From the NCBI GenBank assembly GCA_902631295.1, contig CACOXV010000001.1, positions 1 through 64,000 of the forward strand: DNA of 64,000 bases. The letters are read 5' to 3'. The position numbers and the translations under genes are program-made. The notes under the pieces are model-generated. The model worked only from the letters and a program-made list of their open reading frames with translations, made no database searches and was not told the DNA's origin. Position 1 is the stretch's first letter, and every line of letters starts with the position of its first letter. This document shows positions 44,169 to 53,990 of this stretch, piece by piece. This DNA is from Paracoccaceae bacterium. Lineage in GTDB: Bacteria; Pseudomonadota; Alphaproteobacteria; Rhodobacterales; Rhodobacteraceae.

Positions 44169-44333
44169 TTATTCTTCTAAATCTTTAATTTTGTTTTTAT
44201 GTCCACAATGAGGACAAAACACATCTCTCTTTGGTTGATAATCATCGGAAGAGGCAAAAGACCACCAGAGGTTGCACTCATCACATATGAAATGCCATAT
44301 AATCTCTTTGCTTATTTTCAAAGCTGACTCCAT
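44169..44333 (-). CDS. Small zinc-ribbon protein, 54 aa
   Basis: Below the track's cut. One zinc ribbon with knuckles CDEC and CPHCG (FICDECNLWW and VFCPHCGHKNK). Its stop is 33 bases from the end of the convergent oxidase gene. Function unknown, but the Cys pairs make it convincing; ribosome site weak. Confidence 0.75.
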   Translation of the reverse strand: MESALKISKEIIWHFICDECNLWWSFASSDDYQPKRDVFCPHCGHKNKIKDLEE

Positions 44334-44384
44334 TGCTCAAAATAATTAATCTTCATGCAGCCGGATACTAATTCGTTGCTTGTC

Positions 44385-45029
44385 TCAATCATAGGGCTTT
44401 TTTCTGTTTGGATAGCAAGTTCTACAGATCTCACATTTGATACCTCGGCATCCGCGAGCGGTACAAAATTCACGACCATAAAAAATAATTTGTAAGTGAA
44501 GTTTATTCCAGCGGTCTTCAGGAAATATTAACTTTAAGTCACGTTCAGTTTTTACAACATTATTATTTTTTTTAGTTAAGCCCCATCGCTGAGCAAGCCG
44601 ATGTATATGTGTATCAACTGGAAAAGCTGGATAGCCAAATCCCTGAGACATAACAACTGATGCAGTTTTATGGCCAACTCCAGGCAGTGATTCCAACTCC
44701 GAGTAAGAACTCGGGACCTCTCCGGAATGATCGTTAATCAAAATTGAGGAAAGCGCTTTTATTGCTTTTGACTTTTTCGGTGCGAGGCCACATGTACGAA
44801 TTGCACTAAGTATATCAGCTTCTTTTAAAGCCGCCATATCTTTGGGGTTATCAGCCATTGAAAATAATTTTGGCGTAACCATATTCACTCTCTCATCTGT
44901 ACATTGGGCGCTCAGTAAAACTGCCACTAAAAGTTGAAAATTATCCCCATGGTCCAGAGGGACAGGCGTTTTTGGGTAAATTTCATCTAGACGCGCAGCA
45001 ATGTACTCAGCCCTCTCTCGTTTCCGCAT
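44385..45029 (-). CDS. nth: Endonuclease III
   Basis: 214 aa from the ATG with GGAG ahead (track is 13 codons longer). The catalytic helix-hairpin-helix is LPGVGHKTASVV, followed by the Asp in PVDTHIHRLAQRWGLT. DNA glycosylase/AP lyase for oxidised pyrimidines. The C-terminal cysteines run C-X4-C-X4-C-X2-C-X2-C (CTARGCRGIKCEICRTC), unlike the E. coli C-X6-C-X2-C-X5-C, so the cluster site differs. Confidence 0.93.
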   Translation of the reverse strand: MRKRERAEYIAARLDEIYPKTPVPLDHGDNFQLLVAVLLSAQCTDERVNMVTPKLFSMADNPKDMAALKEADILSAIRTCGLAPKKSKAIKALSSILINDHSGEVPSSYSELESLPGVGHKTASVVMSQGFGYPAFPVDTHIHRLAQRWGLTKKNNNVVKTERDLKLIFPEDRWNKLHLQIIFYGREFCTARGCRGIKCEICRTCYPNRKKPYD

Positions 45030-45191
45030 TATAAATCTCCAGACTTTTATTCTATCCGTAATAGCCATTTGTTCACATCACGGGCAAACTTTTTATAAAA
45101 ACTATATCAATATGAAATATAGAAAACCGTTTACTGAAACCTGCCACGCGCTAGGTATTCAGTGGACAAATTTATCTTAATTTATGATCAG

Positions 45192-45569
45192 ATGAAAACA
45201 TTTTTTGCTGCACCGTTAATTCTTTCGCTGACTATTGTTTCAGTTACTCCAACAAACCTTACAGCAGACTCACATGCATTTGATGTCTCTATGCAGAACT
45301 GTATGCATGCAAAAATGTTTGCATTACACGTAATAGAGAGACGAAATGAGAATAGGCCGATTGAGGACTATGACAAAATAGTCTTTGAAAGCCCTGCTGC
45401 ATTGGAGATAATTGATGATGCATACAAAACCGAAAATCAAACGGCAAAATCAAGTAGGAGAAAAATAGAAATAAACTTCGCTGAAAAATGGATGAATCAG
45501 TGTTTTGAGTTCAGCTGCAGTGGTTACTGGGCAGATTTAGAAATAGCTTTAGCAAAAATTAAAAATTAA
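45192..45569 (+). CDS. Hypothetical secreted protein, about 125 aa
   Basis: Signal-like start FFAAPLILSLTIVSVTPTNLTADSHA. Two Cys-containing segments, MQNCMHAKMF and MNQCFEFSCSG. Unknown family. The track starts at a GTG ten codons earlier (with AGG at -8); both are possible. Confidence 0.6.
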   Translation: MKTFFAAPLILSLTIVSVTPTNLTADSHAFDVSMQNCMHAKMFALHVIERRNENRPIEDYDKIVFESPAALEIIDDAYKTENQTAKSSRRKIEINFAEKWMNQCFEFSCSGYWADLEIALAKIKN

Positions 45570-45594
45570 TATTGAAATGCTTGAATACACAATC

Positions 45595-46470
45595 TTAAAC
45601 ATTTTTATTGAAAAGTTGTTCTCTATATAGCGAATAGATTCCAGCGAACGCTATTATAAATGCCCCCAGTAAGGTTATACCGTCTGGCCACTCACCAAAA
45701 AGTAAAATTCCCAATCCAATTGCTCCAATTAGTGAAGTATATCTAAAGGGAGAAACAAAACCAATATCTCCCGTTCTCATTGCTACAACACTTAATAAAG
45801 TAGCCACGGTCACAGCTGCCGCTGCCGCTATAATCAATGACCACGAAACAAAATTGATTTCAGCCCACTCATCGCCAATAAGCATTAAAGCAGCAAAAGC
45901 TGTAATGCCAAGTGTAGTAGATAAAGCCACAGTCACAGTAGGTATTTTATTATCAAGCTGTCGCGTAGATATTTCTCGAACGGTTAATAATAGCACCGCT
46001 GCTAAAGCTAAAAGTGAATATGAGTTAAAACCAGCAAGCCCTGGTCGAATGATAATTAATACCCCTGTAAAACCGAGGCAAATTGCACTCCATCGACGCC
46101 AACCAACCCGTTCACCTAAAAAAATAGCAGCAGCCATAGTTATGGCTAACGGTAGGGACTGTAATATGGCAGTAACATTAGCCAAGGGCATATGTTTTAG
46201 AGCTGTTAAAAAAGTAACAGTGGTACCAATTTCGGCTAAAATACGAATAATCATAAGAAGTTGGTTCTTTGCAGAGTATTTTTGCAGTAGCGTCCTAGTC
46301 ATTAATGCTAAAACTAATAATGGTGGCAAACTAACGAGACCTCTTAAAAAAATAGCTTGGAAAAAATCAATATCCGCAAACAGCAATTTCATTACGGCAT
46401 CGTTAAGAACATAAGCCAAAACACAGCACGTCATAAGGGCAGCACCAAGCAAGTTGTCATTCAGCCGCAT
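45595..46470 (-). CDS. EamA/DMT-family transporter
   Basis: About 291 aa with ten helices and two EamA repeats (VLAYVLNDAVMKLLF; VVAMRTGDIGFVSPFRYTSLIGAI). Exports metabolites such as amino acids or purines. Start set at the ATG two codons after the track GTG. Convergent with the upstream hypothetical gene. Confidence 0.9.
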   Translation of the reverse strand: MRLNDNLLGAALMTCCVLAYVLNDAVMKLLFADIDFFQAIFLRGLVSLPPLLVLALMTRTLLQKYSAKNQLLMIIRILAEIGTTVTFLTALKHMPLANVTAILQSLPLAITMAAAIFLGERVGWRRWSAICLGFTGVLIIIRPGLAGFNSYSLLALAAVLLLTVREISTRQLDNKIPTVTVALSTTLGITAFAALMLIGDEWAEINFVSWSLIIAAAAAVTVATLLSVVAMRTGDIGFVSPFRYTSLIGAIGLGILLFGEWPDGITLLGAFIIAFAGIYSLYREQLFNKNV

Positions 46471-46546
46471 AACCACACCAAATAAAGTCTAAATAAAATT
46501 TATGATCTAAGTATAATTTACCCAATTTTGTACAATAACATTATTA

Positions 46547-47734
46547 TTAAGCGGCTTTGGAGCGCGATTTCCGTTTGTGTCGCCAGCGGCTTTGTGAATT
46601 AGGTTTTTTGCGAGACATTTTTCTCTGGCCTCTTTTAATCGACGGACTAGGCGTCCTTACTCCCAGTAATTCATCAATTTCTTCCAATTTACCTTTATCT
46701 GCAGTCGTTGCTAGGCTCAAAGCTAATCCGTTTGCGCCATTACGACCAGTTCGACCAATTCGGTGTATGTAATCTTCCGTTTGTCTTGGTAGATCAAAGT
46801 TAATTACTTGATGAATATGGGGAACATCAATACCGCGCGCGGCAACATCTGTCGCGATTAATACTCTAAATTTATTGTTGCGAAGCCCAGAAATAACCCG
46901 CTCTCGTTTATTTTGACGTAGATCACCGTGGATTGCACTTGCGGATATGCCCACTTCTTTCAAACGTTTCGCCAGCTTTTCTGTGGCAAATTTTCTATTC
47001 ATAAAAACAATTGCACTTTCTTCATGCTGACTTAGCGCTTTTACAAGTGCATCAAATTTACCTTCTTTATTAACAAACTGTGTTGTCTGCTTTATATTTT
47101 TGCCGGCGCTGTTGGTTCGTTCAATTTCAATGCGAGTTGGATTATTTAGATATTTTGCCGATGCATTTTGAATGCCCTTAGGTAGTGTTGCTGAAAATAG
47201 TAACGTTTGACGTTCAGTTGCGACATGATCAAAAATTTTCGAGATTGGAGCCGAGAAACCCATATCCAGCATTCTGTCAGTTTCATCCAAAACCACAAAA
47301 TTAAATGCAGATAAATCAACACTATTTCTGTTCAGATGATCGATAATACGGCCAGGTGTACCGACGATAATACGTGGGTTTTTCGACAGCATTTGCATCT
47401 GACGATCCATGGATGCCCCGCCAATAAGTACAACTGATCGGATTTTTGATTTTAAACTCAAAAGCATACGAATTTGTACATCAACCTGCATAGCTAACTC
47501 GCGGGTTGGCGTAACTATCAGCCCGTATACATCGGCATTGTTCATAACCTTTGTAAGTAAAGGGATAGAAAAAGCAGCAGTTTTCCCAGTACCAGTCTGT
47601 GCAGAACCAAGAATGTCTTTACCGCTAAGCGCGACCGGTATTGCCTGCTCCTGGATAGGGGTTGCCGCTTTAAACTCTAATGCTTCTAATTTATGTTGAA
47701 TTGCTTCAGGAAGAGGGAACTCATTGAAATTCAT
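46547..47734 (-). CDS. rhlE: DEAD-box RNA helicase (RhlE type, DETD variant)
   Basis: 395 aa. Q motif ATPIQEQAIPVALSG, Walker A AQTGTGKTAAF, SAT (LLFSATLP), motif VI HRIGRTGRNG. Motif II reads LDETD (DETD), an alternative form. The tail beyond 380 is basic (KRGQRKMSRKKPNSQSRW) and binds RNA. Role in ribosome assembly or RNA decay, especially in the cold. GGAGG lies nine bases before ATG. Confidence 0.92.
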   Translation of the reverse strand: MNFNEFPLPEAIQHKLEALEFKAATPIQEQAIPVALSGKDILGSAQTGTGKTAAFSIPLLTKVMNNADVYGLIVTPTRELAMQVDVQIRMLLSLKSKIRSVVLIGGASMDRQMQMLSKNPRIIVGTPGRIIDHLNRNSVDLSAFNFVVLDETDRMLDMGFSAPISKIFDHVATERQTLLFSATLPKGIQNASAKYLNNPTRIEIERTNSAGKNIKQTTQFVNKEGKFDALVKALSQHEESAIVFMNRKFATEKLAKRLKEVGISASAIHGDLRQNKRERVISGLRNNKFRVLIATDVAARGIDVPHIHQVINFDLPRQTEDYIHRIGRTGRNGANGLALSLATTADKGKLEEIDELLGVRTPSPSIKRGQRKMSRKKPNSQSRWRHKRKSRSKAA

Positions 47735-47956
47735 AATTACGAACCTCCATTGTAAAGCATGATATTTTTATAATACATTAATATACCTCTTAATTTCGTT
47801 CTATAGTCAGCAACATTCGCTTTTGCGGAAACGTATGGCGAAACTCAAAACAAAGACCTGGTAGAATTATCATTCCTGTCATATAGAGTGACATTTGGAT
47901 AGAGTATCGTAATGCTAGCAGCCAACTAGACTGTTAATCAGAATAAGACAAGAACA

Positions 47957-49459
47957 TTATTTCCGTGGGAATCTCTGTCGTTCCTCGACTTCATTGAGAT
48001 CCATGTGATTACGCATAAATCGCTCAGAAGCTTTTTTTAGTGGCTGAAAATCCCAAGGATAGTATTCTCCATTCCGAAGCGATTCATAGACGATGCAGCG
48101 CTGCGCCTGAGACTTTCGCACCTCTTTATCAAAACTGGCTAAGTCCCACTTTGCATCGGAAATTTTTCGAAATTCCGACAACTCTTTTGAAAAGTTTTGC
48201 AAAGTTGCCAGATTATACAATTCTTTAGGATCACTTTCCAAATCAAATAATTGTTCAGGATCAATATCACATCGATTGTATTTAAAAGGACCCAATCGTA
48301 TAGAAATTAGCGGCGCGTAACTTGCCTCTGCAGCGTACTCCATAAGAACAGGATTAGTCCTTATTGAGCCATTGGACAGTGGTAGAAGGCTTTCACCCTC
48401 CGTCCACCTTGCTAACTTGTCCATATCACAGCCTGACAAATCACAAAGCGTCGGACAAACATCGATTGTACTTACAGGCTCTGCAACTAATTTAGGCTCT
48501 AAAACAGTAGAGCTAATCATCAGTGGAACACGCGATGAGTTTTCGAAAAAACTCATCTTAAACCATAAGCCGCGTTCCCCAAGCATATCACCATGGTCAG
48601 AAACAAAAATTATCACTGCTTCCTGATTTGTTTTTTGTAAGGCATCCAGAATTTCGCCGATCTTATCATCAATATATGAAATATTTGCAAAGTAGGCGCG
48701 ACGGGAATTTTTTATATTTTCTTCAGAAATATTAAATTTCTTCCAATCGCTCGCATCTAAAATTCGTTTCGAATGAGGATCATGTTCCATGTAAGACAGT
48801 GCCGAAACTTCAGGTAAAAGATGACCACAATTCTCATAAAGATCCCAATATTTTTTTCTTGCCAAATAAGGATCATGCGGATGTGTAAAACTAACGGTAA
48901 GGCACCAAGGTCTTTCATCATGTCCACGTGAGAGATCGTATATCTTTCGATTAGCCTCGTATGCCACCTCGTCATCATATTCCAACTGATTTGTGATTTC
49001 TGCAGTCCCAGAATTAGTGATTGAACCCATGTTGTGATACCACCAGTCTATGCGTTCTCCGGGTTTACGATAGTCAGGTGTCCATCCAAAATCGGGAGGA
49101 TAAATATCCGTTGTGAGACGCTCCTCAAATCCATGCAATTGGTCGGGTCCAACAAAATGCATTTTACCAGAAAGTGCAGTTTGATAGCCCAACCTTCTTA
49201 GGTGATGCGCATAAGTTGGAAGACTTGAAGGAAATTCTGCCGCATTATCATAAACGCCAGTAAGAGAAGGTAGTTGTCCGGACATAAATGAAGCACGACC
49301 CGGAGCGCATAAGGGTGATGCTGTGTAACAATTCTTGAAGCGAACTGAACGAGCAGCAAGCTTTTTTAAATTTGGGGTGTGCAGCCAGTCGGCAGGACCG
49401 TCTGGAAAAAGGGTTCCAGTCAACTGATCAACCATAAATATCAGAATATTAGGTTTCAA
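47957..49459 (-). CDS. betC: Choline-sulfatase-like sulfatase
   Basis: 500 aa, TTG start with AAGGGG six bases before. LCAPGRASFMSG has the C-x-P/A-x-R formylglycine motif; MVDQL, HFVGPDQLHGFEERLT, SDHGDMLGERGLWFKMSFFE and the C-terminal RFMRNHMDLNEVEERQRFPR are typical of BetC. Releases sulfate and choline from choline-O-sulfate, supporting betaine synthesis or nutrition. No signal peptide. Neighbour of the Gph gene, 30 bases away. Confidence 0.9.
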   Translation of the reverse strand: MKPNILIFMVDQLTGTLFPDGPADWLHTPNLKKLAARSVRFKNCYTASPLCAPGRASFMSGQLPSLTGVYDNAAEFPSSLPTYAHHLRRLGYQTALSGKMHFVGPDQLHGFEERLTTDIYPPDFGWTPDYRKPGERIDWWYHNMGSITNSGTAEITNQLEYDDEVAYEANRKIYDLSRGHDERPWCLTVSFTHPHDPYLARKKYWDLYENCGHLLPEVSALSYMEHDPHSKRILDASDWKKFNISEENIKNSRRAYFANISYIDDKIGEILDALQKTNQEAVIIFVSDHGDMLGERGLWFKMSFFENSSRVPLMISSTVLEPKLVAEPVSTIDVCPTLCDLSGCDMDKLARWTEGESLLPLSNGSIRTNPVLMEYAAEASYAPLISIRLGPFKYNRCDIDPEQLFDLESDPKELYNLATLQNFSKELSEFRKISDAKWDLASFDKEVRKSQAQRCIVYESLRNGEYYPWDFQPLKKASERFMRNHMDLNEVEERQRFPRK

Positions 49460-49489
49460 AAGGTCCCCTTTGCGGCATAATTTTTGTGA

Positions 49490-50167
49490 CTAAACAGAAA
49501 TCAAATATTGATTATCGATAATGTCAAGCAACTCCTCCATACTATCGAGAAGATGCGTAACATTGAGCTCTTCATATGGCTTATGACAATAACCACCGCG
49601 AACAATTACCGAGATAGAACTAGCGGCGATGCCTGTTGCGGCATCAACTTCCGAGTCACCAATCATCATAGTTGTTTCCATAGGGCTATTTATTGCCTCA
49701 GCAGCTATTTGTAACATCGATGGATCAGGTTTTTTTACAAGATTTGGTCGACTTCCCACGATAGCATAAAAATAACTGTTGAGGTCAAGTGCTGAGACTA
49801 CCATCTGCGCTACAGTTTCATCTTTATTAGTGCAAATAGACATTGGAATCCCACGCTTTTTTAAACCCTCCAGACAATCTTTAACCCCATGCATCAGTGA
49901 TGACTTTTCACAATAATACTTACGGGAGTAGGCAAGCATTGAAGTGATCACACCAGCTGCAAGATCCTCCGGTGCTTCGATATGGGCAAGAGCCCTGAGA
50001 ACCAAAACAGGAATTCCATTGCCGATCATTTCTTTTACAGACTCTAAAGGAACCTGCCTTAAACCTGCATCATTAAGTGAGTTATTCAGGGCTATGGCAA
50101 TATCTGGCGCCGTATCTGCCAGTGTTCCATCCAAATCAAAAACACAACCTGTAATTTTGTTTTCCAT
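49490..50167 (-). CDS. gph: Phosphoglycolate phosphatase-like HAD hydrolase
   Basis: 225 aa. HAD motif I FDLDGTLADTAPD, motif II ICTNK, Lys at VKKPDPSML and motif III MIGDSEVDAATG. Dephosphorylates 2-phosphoglycolate or a similar ester. It lies just upstream of the choline-sulfatase gene on the same strand. Confidence 0.9.
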   Translation of the reverse strand: MENKITGCVFDLDGTLADTAPDIAIALNNSLNDAGLRQVPLESVKEMIGNGIPVLVLRALAHIEAPEDLAAGVITSMLAYSRKYYCEKSSLMHGVKDCLEGLKKRGIPMSICTNKDETVAQMVVSALDLNSYFYAIVGSRPNLVKKPDPSMLQIAAEAINSPMETTMMIGDSEVDAATGIAASSISVIVRGGYCHKPYEELNVTHLLDSMEELLDIIDNQYLISV

Positions 50168-50215
50168 GATGCTTTGCTTTAAAACAGTTTTGGTTTGACT
50201 TAGAATTATCTAATT

Positions 50216-51349
50216 TCAGTATAAGCTCAAGATACTGGGTAAACCGTGTTGCAATTTTCCACAGAAATCATTGCATTTACGAAGTTGATTAATATTGATC
50301 CCTTCATCGGGCTGATGGCCGTCACACTCCATTGAACCAGGACCTATGACTACAGTTCTCAAACCAATATTGGCAAAGAAGCCAGCTTCGGTACCAAAAG
50401 CTACTTTGATCGGGCCAGACACATTAGTCAGCGCCTGGACAGATTTCAAAATTGGGTCTGCCTTATTTACAGTTAGCCCAGGATATTGATAGACAAGAGA
50501 AATTTCTATGCTTTCAGAAGTTGTATCGAGTTCGTTCAAAATCTTGGCCGGTTCTTCTGTGGTCAGGTGACGGATTTCAAAACTGATCTCTGCCTTTTCT
50601 GGTACGATATTAAGAGCAACACCACCTCGAACAATCCCCACGTGAATAGTCGAATAGGGTATAGTGTAGGCATCATCCCAAGCACCACTTTTAGCAAGCC
50701 TTAATTGCAAATCTGAGGTCGCTAAAATAAATCTCGCTGCAACGTGAAGTGCATTTTTGAAATTTGGTGCGAGTGCCGAATGTCCCGCCTCTCCGTAACA
50801 AATCGCTTGATAAGACGCCTTTCCTTTATGTCCGAGACAAAGCTGCATATCCGTTGGTTCTCCCACGATCACAAGATCAGGACAGCCAAGAAATGGAACA
50901 ACGTGATCGATCATATGAGGAATACCTCGACATCCAATCTCTTCATCCCAGGATAAGGCAATCATAAAAGGTTTTTCTGGAGGCATATCCCGACAACTTC
51001 TGGCTTGTGCTAAAACACACGCCAGGAACCCCTTCATATCAGTTGTGCCACGCCCAATAACCCTATCACCAATACGCTGAAGTACAAACGGGTCAGAAGT
51101 CCAGTCTTGTCCCTTAGTTGAGACCACATCACTGTGTGCTGAGTACAAAATACCACCATCACCATCACCAAATTTTGCAAGCAGGCCAGCCTTACATCCG
51201 CACGGAGAGGGAATACGTTGAATTTGGAAACCAGATTTAGCTAGAAAATTTTCAACCCAATCAATAAGATCAATGTTCGGTTCGCTCGCAACTGTTTTGA
51301 ATCCGACGAGCTTTGTTAGTATATCGATAGTATCATTAAGATCGTCCAA
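50216..51349 (-). CDS. argE: M20-family deacylase (ArgE/DapE type)
   Basis: The track ORF begins inside the aldehyde dehydrogenase gene; the TTG at 51349 with AAGGGG six bases ahead removes that overlap, leaving 377 aa. Zinc-site markers are ILYSAHSDVVS, VIGRGTTDMKGFLA, SWDEEIGCRGIPHMI and VGEPTDMQLC; the end includes FGTEAGFF. Acetylornithine or acylated-amine deacetylase. Last gene of the polyamine-type operon. Confidence 0.87.
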   Translation of the reverse strand: MDDLNDTIDILTKLVGFKTVASEPNIDLIDWVENFLAKSGFQIQRIPSPCGCKAGLLAKFGDGDGGILYSAHSDVVSTKGQDWTSDPFVLQRIGDRVIGRGTTDMKGFLACVLAQARSCRDMPPEKPFMIALSWDEEIGCRGIPHMIDHVVPFLGCPDLVIVGEPTDMQLCLGHKGKASYQAICYGEAGHSALAPNFKNALHVAARFILATSDLQLRLAKSGAWDDAYTIPYSTIHVGIVRGGVALNIVPEKAEISFEIRHLTTEEPAKILNELDTTSESIEISLVYQYPGLTVNKADPILKSVQALTNVSGPIKVAFGTEAGFFANIGLRTVVIGPGSMECDGHQPDEGININQLRKCNDFCGKLQHGLPSILSLY

Positions 51350-51365
51350 GGCCGGCCCCTTAATG

Positions 51366-52847
51366 TTAGTATTTAACCCAGATAGTCTTAAGCGCAGTGT
51401 ATTTTTCAAAAGAATGAACGGATAAATCGCGACCAAAGCCAGATTGCTTCATACCGCCAAATGGAGTCATTGCAGACAGAGCATCCACTGTATTTACTGA
51501 AACAGTACCAACATGCAACTTATCTGACAAATCCATTGCACGCGCCAAATCAGACGTCCAAACGGATGCCGCTAGACCATACACGCTCTTATTTGCCATT
51601 TCGATAGCTTCATTTTCAGTATCAAATGTTTGGATCGCAAGAACTGGGCCAAAGATCTCATCGCGTGCTATTGTGGCATCTTCTGGAACATCTGAAAAAA
51701 TAGTAGGCTGAATAAAAGCATCACTACCGTTGATAGAAAACCTATCACCACCGATGATAAGCTTAGCCTCTAATTTTCCAACATTTAAGAACCGCTCAAC
51801 TTTTTTGGCATGGTTCACATCGACCATTGCTCCCATGGTAGTTGCTGGGTCAAGTGGATCACCTTGCTTGATCATTTCTGCTCTGTCTCTAAGTTTGCCG
51901 ACCATCTCGTCTTTAATACTTGAATGTACCAAAAGGCGGGAATTGGCTGAGCAGACCTCCCCTTGGTTAAAAAAGATTCCAAATGCCGCCATATCAGCAG
52001 CTTTTTCTAAATCCGCATCAGGGAAAATAATATTTGGGCTTTTTCCACCTGTTTCCAGCCATACTTGTTTCATATTGCTCTCACCAGCGTATTTCTGGAA
52101 GAGTTTGCCTACAGCTGTTGAACCTGTAAATACGAGACAGTCCACATCCATGTGACGACCTAATGCTTGACCAGCATCTTCACCAAATCCGGGCACAACA
52201 TTAAAAACACCATCTGGTAGCCCAGCTTCTTTGGCCAACTCTGCAAGGCGAAGCGCGGAAAGAGGCGATTGTTCTGCAGGCTTAAGTACTACAGAGTTTC
52301 CGGTGACCAAAGCCGGTGCTAATTTCCAGGTAGCCATATCTAGTGGGAAATTCCAAGGCACTACGGCACCTATCACACCCAACGGAACGCGGCGGATCAT
52401 GGCGATGTCCCGGCCACCTGTCGGAGCAATTTCATCATATATTTTATCGGCAGCTTCAGCATGCCACTGAAAAAAGAAAGCAGAACCCGGCGCATCTACG
52501 TTCACAGTTTCAGAAATAGGCTTACCCATATCTAAAGTATCGAGAAGGGCCATTTCTGAAACATTTTCACGAATAAGTCTCGCCAGATTTAGGATAACTT
52601 CTTTTCGCTCACTTGGTGTCTTTTCTGACCAACGACCATCCTCATAAGCAGTGCGAGCAGCATTTACCGCTGCGTCAATGTCATTACTGTTGCCCCTTGC
52701 GACATCACACAGCTTTTTGCCAGTAGACGGATTAATGTTCTCAAAGGTCTCGCCACTTTTAGCCGAAACAAATTGCCCATCTATCCAACATTTGGTTCGA
52801 AAATCCATTGAATTAGCTAGGGATGTGTAATATTCAAAGCTCTGCAT
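51366..52847 (-). CDS. Aldehyde dehydrogenase (PuuC-like)
   Basis: 493 aa. Catalytic Cys in FFNQGEVCSANSRL, general-base Glu in LETGGKSPN, NAD loop FTGSTAVGKLFQ. Subfamily match is to gamma-glutamyl-aminobutyraldehyde / betaine-type dehydrogenases. Converts an aminoaldehyde made by the aminotransferase or by a related step to an acid. AAAGG precedes the ATG used; the track is three codons longer. Confidence 0.92.
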   Translation of the reverse strand: MQSFEYYTSLANSMDFRTKCWIDGQFVSAKSGETFENINPSTGKKLCDVARGNSNDIDAAVNAARTAYEDGRWSEKTPSERKEVILNLARLIRENVSEMALLDTLDMGKPISETVNVDAPGSAFFFQWHAEAADKIYDEIAPTGGRDIAMIRRVPLGVIGAVVPWNFPLDMATWKLAPALVTGNSVVLKPAEQSPLSALRLAELAKEAGLPDGVFNVVPGFGEDAGQALGRHMDVDCLVFTGSTAVGKLFQKYAGESNMKQVWLETGGKSPNIIFPDADLEKAADMAAFGIFFNQGEVCSANSRLLVHSSIKDEMVGKLRDRAEMIKQGDPLDPATTMGAMVDVNHAKKVERFLNVGKLEAKLIIGGDRFSINGSDAFIQPTIFSDVPEDATIARDEIFGPVLAIQTFDTENEAIEMANKSVYGLAASVWTSDLARAMDLSDKLHVGTVSVNTVDALSAMTPFGGMKQSGFGRDLSVHSFEKYTALKTIWVKY

Positions 52848-52869
52848 TTTATACACCTTTCATAACACT

Positions 52870-53544
52870 CTACTCATCACCTGGAACTCCGTAAGATGGC
52901 GCATCAGTTGGGTTAATGGCGCGCATCACATAGTCTTTGGCTTGCGGTTTATAAATCTTCCAAGCGTTTTCAATCATCGTGATTGGACAATCTTCCGTCC
53001 AGTCGCAACGAAGCTCCGCATATGGCCAATCTTGTTTGTCAACGACTAGCAGTCCTGCCGAGTGCAAAGGTCCCGCCTCTCCACCCGCAGCTAAACCACT
53101 CTGTATAGCAGCAATTAAACGGTCACCCAAATTTCCCTTCGTATTTTCAAAGGCTTCAACCATGGTCTGCGGCACGTCTACATTTGCCAAAAGATTTCCG
53201 CCGGCTGCACAATAAAGACCCTGTGTCTCTGTCCAAATGCCAAGAGAATTTTCTCCAGAATGAATACAGGTATTACCATTTCTATCAACAGCCAAGAGCT
53301 GCCGATAACTGGGAAAAGGCTCACTAGAAATCGAAGTTTTAACTGCATCGGCGGCTGAACTTCCTGACTCAAGAAGTTGAAGCACCAAAGGACCTAAAGC
53401 TGGGTTGGTTACATTTTGTGTGGCAACTGCACCCACGCCCGCTTTGGCAAATGCACACCGTGCTGCAACGGCGGGTGAGGAAGAGGAAATTGCCAGTCCA
53501 AACTGCCCAGTATCAACGCATTTCGCGACAATGGAAAAAGTCAT
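52870..53544 (-). CDS. DUF1028 protein (Ntn-hydrolase-like)
   Basis: 224 aa. The N-terminal nucleophile-like start MTFSIVAKCVDTGQFGLAISSSSPAVAARCAFAKAGVGAVATQ and PGDE end are typical of DUF1028, a family occurring in gene clusters with RidA and ring-cleavage or amine genes. It lies 12 bases from the next gene in the operon. Exact reaction unknown. Confidence 0.85.
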   Translation of the reverse strand: MTFSIVAKCVDTGQFGLAISSSSPAVAARCAFAKAGVGAVATQNVTNPALGPLVLQLLESGSSAADAVKTSISSEPFPSYRQLLAVDRNGNTCIHSGENSLGIWTETQGLYCAAGGNLLANVDVPQTMVEAFENTKGNLGDRLIAAIQSGLAAGGEAGPLHSAGLLVVDKQDWPYAELRCDWTEDCPITMIENAWKIYKPQAKDYVMRAINPTDAPSYGVPGDE

Positions 53545-53556
53545 CCGAAGCCCTTT

Positions 53557-53970
53557 TCAGTCTGGAATTACAAAAGTTGCATCTATCTCTACCAACCACT
53601 CCGGGCGTGCCAAAGCTGTCACACAAAGACCTGTGGAAACTGGGTATATACCTTTAAGGTACTCACCCATAGTTCTGTAGACTGCCTCTCGATGACGGGT
53701 GTCCGTAATATATACAACGACTTTGCACATATCTTCCATTTTACCTCCAGCTTCTCCAATTAACTGCTGGATGTTTTGCATTACTTTATGGGTTTGCGTG
53801 ACCGGATCTTTGCTGGAAATATTTTCTGCAGTATCCAGATCTTGGGGGCACTGACCACGAAGAAAAACTGTTGCCCCGCGTGCAATAACCGCTTGGCAGA
53901 GATCATTATCTAGATTTTGCTCTGGATAGGTCTCTGCGGTATTGAATTTACGGACTCTAATATGCGTCAT
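53557..53970 (-). CDS. RidA-family protein
   Basis: 137 aa from the ATG with GGAG nine bases ahead. The family Arg/Glu pair is in CVTALARPEWLVEIDATFV. RidA proteins hydrolyse reactive enamine/imine products of amine oxidation, suited to the flavin monooxygenase and aminotransferase beside it. Confidence 0.88.
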   Translation of the reverse strand: MTHIRVRKFNTAETYPEQNLDNDLCQAVIARGATVFLRGQCPQDLDTAENISSKDPVTQTHKVMQNIQQLIGEAGGKMEDMCKVVVYITDTRHREAVYRTMGEYLKGIYPVSTGLCVTALARPEWLVEIDATFVIPD

Positions 53971-53990
53971 ATAAGCAAGCTCCACTAAAG

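Noticed and set aside
52979-53215. 78-aa plus-strand ORF
   Set aside because: Shadow of DUF1028; no ribosome site or domain.
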